A stretch of 6,806 nucleotides of DNA from Methanobrevibacter sp. Lineage in GTDB: Archaea; Methanobacteriota; Methanobacteria; Methanobacteriales; Methanobacteriaceae. Every line of letters starts with the position of its first letter. Within the stretch, counting starts at the first letter, position 1. Below, one piece after another: positions 5,931 through 6,806 of this stretch. The DNA lies in contig WRCI01000091.1 in the NCBI GenBank assembly GCA_009784145.1, positions 1 to 6,806 of the forward strand, written 5' to 3'. A program made the translations under genes and the position numbers. The notes under the pieces were generated by a model. The model was not told the DNA's origin. It worked only from the letters and a program-made list of their open reading frames with translations, and searched no databases.

Positions 5931-6200
5931 AATTATCACATTCTTCAATTATATAATATAATATTCTATTAAATTCACATATATGGTATATATTTAAACA
6001 CTTATTATTAAAGTTTAGTTCGTTATATTTTTCAAAATATTTTTTTGTTTCATCAGGACAATTTAATTTTTCAAGAATAATACTCATCATTTCATTGTAG
6101 TTTTCATCAGGATATAATTTTACATAATTTAATCCTATCTTTAACGCTTTTTTTTATAACTTTTTTTTACTTTTTTTCATTGCTTAAAAATTTTAAACAT
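5923..6200 (-). pseudogene. Broken TPR-like gene (nonsense codon plus frameshift in a poly-A run)
   Basis: On the minus strand AAAGGAAT then ATG (6200) gives MFKIFKQ followed by TGA. The leader and start resemble those of the intact TPR gene (AAAGGAAT...ATGTTTAAG, MFKFINK). Reading past the TGA gives lysine-rich KKVKKSYKK up to a run of eight A (6148-6155). Adding one A there joins it to an open frame of 76 codons beginning KALKIGLNYVKLYPDE, which has the pattern of a TPR second helix (compare KALKYYDEVLKIEP), and ending at TAG 5923-5925. In the sequence as given, the open 3' frame starts after TAA 6154-6156; its only in-frame Met codons (6090, 6087) lack a ribosome binding site. So the gene looks dead, or read only from a poorly placed start. 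Assembly error in the A run would repair only one of the two lesions. Confidence 0.55.
5935..5939 (-). promoter_or_regulatory. Ribosome binding site that fixes paralogue C at ATG 5930
   Basis: GTGAT, 4 nt from the ATG, is the same arrangement as before the genes at 2457 and 6595. It lies within the 3' end of the upstream broken gene. Confidence 0.5.
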
Positions 6201-6299
6201 ATTCCTTTTAATTATCATCACAATAATTAGTTTATATAACTTCTTAATCCATTTAAAAAAGATAACATTCATTTAAATTCATGAGTATTTTCAGAATTA

Positions 6300-6595
6300 T
6301 TAGAACTCAATTTTATTAACTTTTTCCTGCTTTTTCACAATAACATTCAGCAATTTTAAATAAGTCTTGAATGCACAAATAACATCTTCAAAAACTACAA
6401 TATCTCGACCATTGTTAACAGTGCTACAACCACACAAAAAACCCAATGCTTTCCAAGTATTACTCCAAAAAACTCGTCAGACCTAAGCCCAGTCAAAATA
6501 GAAATAATTTCATCAAACCTATCTATATGTTGAAATTCATTAAGCTTCTTAATATGTTTTTCAAAAATCTCATCCCAATCACCCAATAAACTCAT
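6300..6595 (-). pseudogene. Unknown 98-residue protein gene split by a one-base frameshift
   Basis: ATG 6595 has GTGAT (6600-6604) 4 nt upstream and opens MSLLGDWDEIFEKHIKKLNE. This frame runs into a hydrophobic, un-protein-like end and stops at TAG 6395. From about 6440 the minus-one frame is open and protein-like: CGCSTVNNGRDIVVFEDV, then ICAFKTYLKLLNVIVKKQ, ending at TAA 6300-6302. The frames meet at GGG followed by six T; one more T joins them into a continuous 98-residue protein. Total length 296 bases is one short of 99 codons, which fits. I do not recognise the product: an acidic helical N-terminal half, a CGC motif near the junction and a basic helical tail. Explanations are mutation, a homopolymer sequencing error, or slippage at the T run. 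It is the first gene after the TATA box near 6717. If unrepaired, only a 66-residue protein is made. Confidence 0.6.
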
Positions 6596-6600
6596 AATAA

Positions 6601-6630
6601 TCACTTTTTACCTATAAACTTCTTTTCCAA
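6601..6630 (-). CDS. Possible 9-codon leader peptide (MEKKFIGKK)
   Basis: A strong AGGTGA site (6638-6643) stands 7 nt before a TTG at 6630 that opens nine codons, MEKKFIGKK, and stops at TGA 6601-6603. The stop overlaps the GTGAT ribosome binding site of the next gene, so translation of the leader could help or hinder initiation at 6595. The unit is very short, so it may be chance; the well-placed ribosome binding site is the main argument. Confidence 0.25.
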   Translation of the reverse strand: MEKKFIGKK

Positions 6631-6712
6631 AATCTTTTCACCTTTTATTCACTAATTTCTAGTATATTCTAATAATGTTAGAAAAATATTCAAATAATTA
6701 TTTAAAACTTGA

Positions 6713-6721
6713 TTTTATATA
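6713..6721 (-). promoter_or_regulatory. Candidate TATA box of the minus-strand cluster
   Basis: TATATAAAA on the minus strand (in GTATATAAAATC) is a clear archaeal TATA-like element. Transcription about 25 nt on, near 6690, would give a leader of about 95 nt before the gene at 6595 and include the possible leader peptide. No gene is visible between here and the window edge. Confidence 0.5.
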
Positions 6722-6806
6722 CAAAAACAATTTCAAAACTAAAAATTCCAAATACTTATAAGTTTTCTGAAAAATACTTTTGGGAGAATTGAAAAAATCA
6801 AACCTC
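6722..6806. other. Gene-free right edge
   Basis: AT-rich sequence without a credible coding frame. It contains a perfect 10-bp palindrome, ACTTATAAGT (6754-6763), which could be a TATA element on either strand or a small operator. GGGAG at 6781-6786 on the plus strand might precede a gene starting near the window edge, but no start with proper spacing is visible. Confidence 0.35.

Noticed and set aside
6200..6290. Short frame MNVIFFKWIKKLYKLI running into MFKIFKQ
   Set aside because: It has no ribosome binding site before its ATG and ends at the same TGA; it is more likely the leader of the broken TPR-like gene.
6395..6604. A complete 69-residue protein as annotated by the longest frame
   Set aside because: The C-terminal part is an off-frame hydrophobic tail; the natural continuation is in the minus-one frame, and the start is better placed at 6595.
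6754..6763. ACTTATAAGT palindrome as a defined operator
   Set aside because: A single 10-bp palindrome in A/T-rich DNA with no second copy in the window is not enough to call a site.

Overview
The window is very AT-rich (the spacers are almost pure A/T). It looks like a piece of a host-associated methanogen of the Methanobacteriaceae (Methanobrevibacter- or Methanosphaera-like). The basis is the low-GC codon usage, ribosome binding sites of the GGTGA/GTGAT type placed 4-7 nt from the start, TTG starts, TATA-box-like elements and oligo-T ends in place of hairpin terminators. The genus is an inference; no rRNA or marker gene is present.

Left part (1-1765, minus strand): the first 330 residues of an AMP-forming acyl-CoA/acetyl-CoA synthetase, cut by the window edge, sit downstream of an XRE-type helix-turn-helix regulator with a C-terminal cupin domain. 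Between them lies a 30-bp tandem repeat array, itself partly doubled as a 60-bp unit, built of AAAGTTA/ATAGTTA boxes. The same box recurs directly upstream of the regulator. The simplest reading is a local circuit in which the regulator controls the synthetase and itself.

Middle (1766-3009): a spacer of about 680 bp without genes leads to one plus-strand gene for a 118-residue acidic protein ending in a Cys-rich CGCGF tail (function unknown). It converges on the minus-strand cluster to its right. The convergent spacer holds short tandem repeats and a perfect Shine-Dalgarno-like sequence on the minus strand.

Right part (3010-6806, all minus strand): an accessory-looking cluster. In transcription order it holds a TATA box near 6717; a possible 9-codon leader peptide; a 98-residue-equivalent gene split by one missing T; a broken TPR-like gene whose end overlaps the next start; three tandem, strongly diverged but recognisably paralogous multi-pass membrane proteins of about 190 residues; and an intact 331-residue TPR protein. 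The broken TPR-like copy starts like the intact one (MFK plus a similar leader), so TPR-type genes flank the membrane-protein trio. I recognise no function for the trio. Tandem paralogy, fast divergence and neighbouring decayed genes are what one sees in accessory interaction, immunity or defence loci, but that is inference only.

No rRNA, tRNA, CRISPR array, transposase or integrase is visible.
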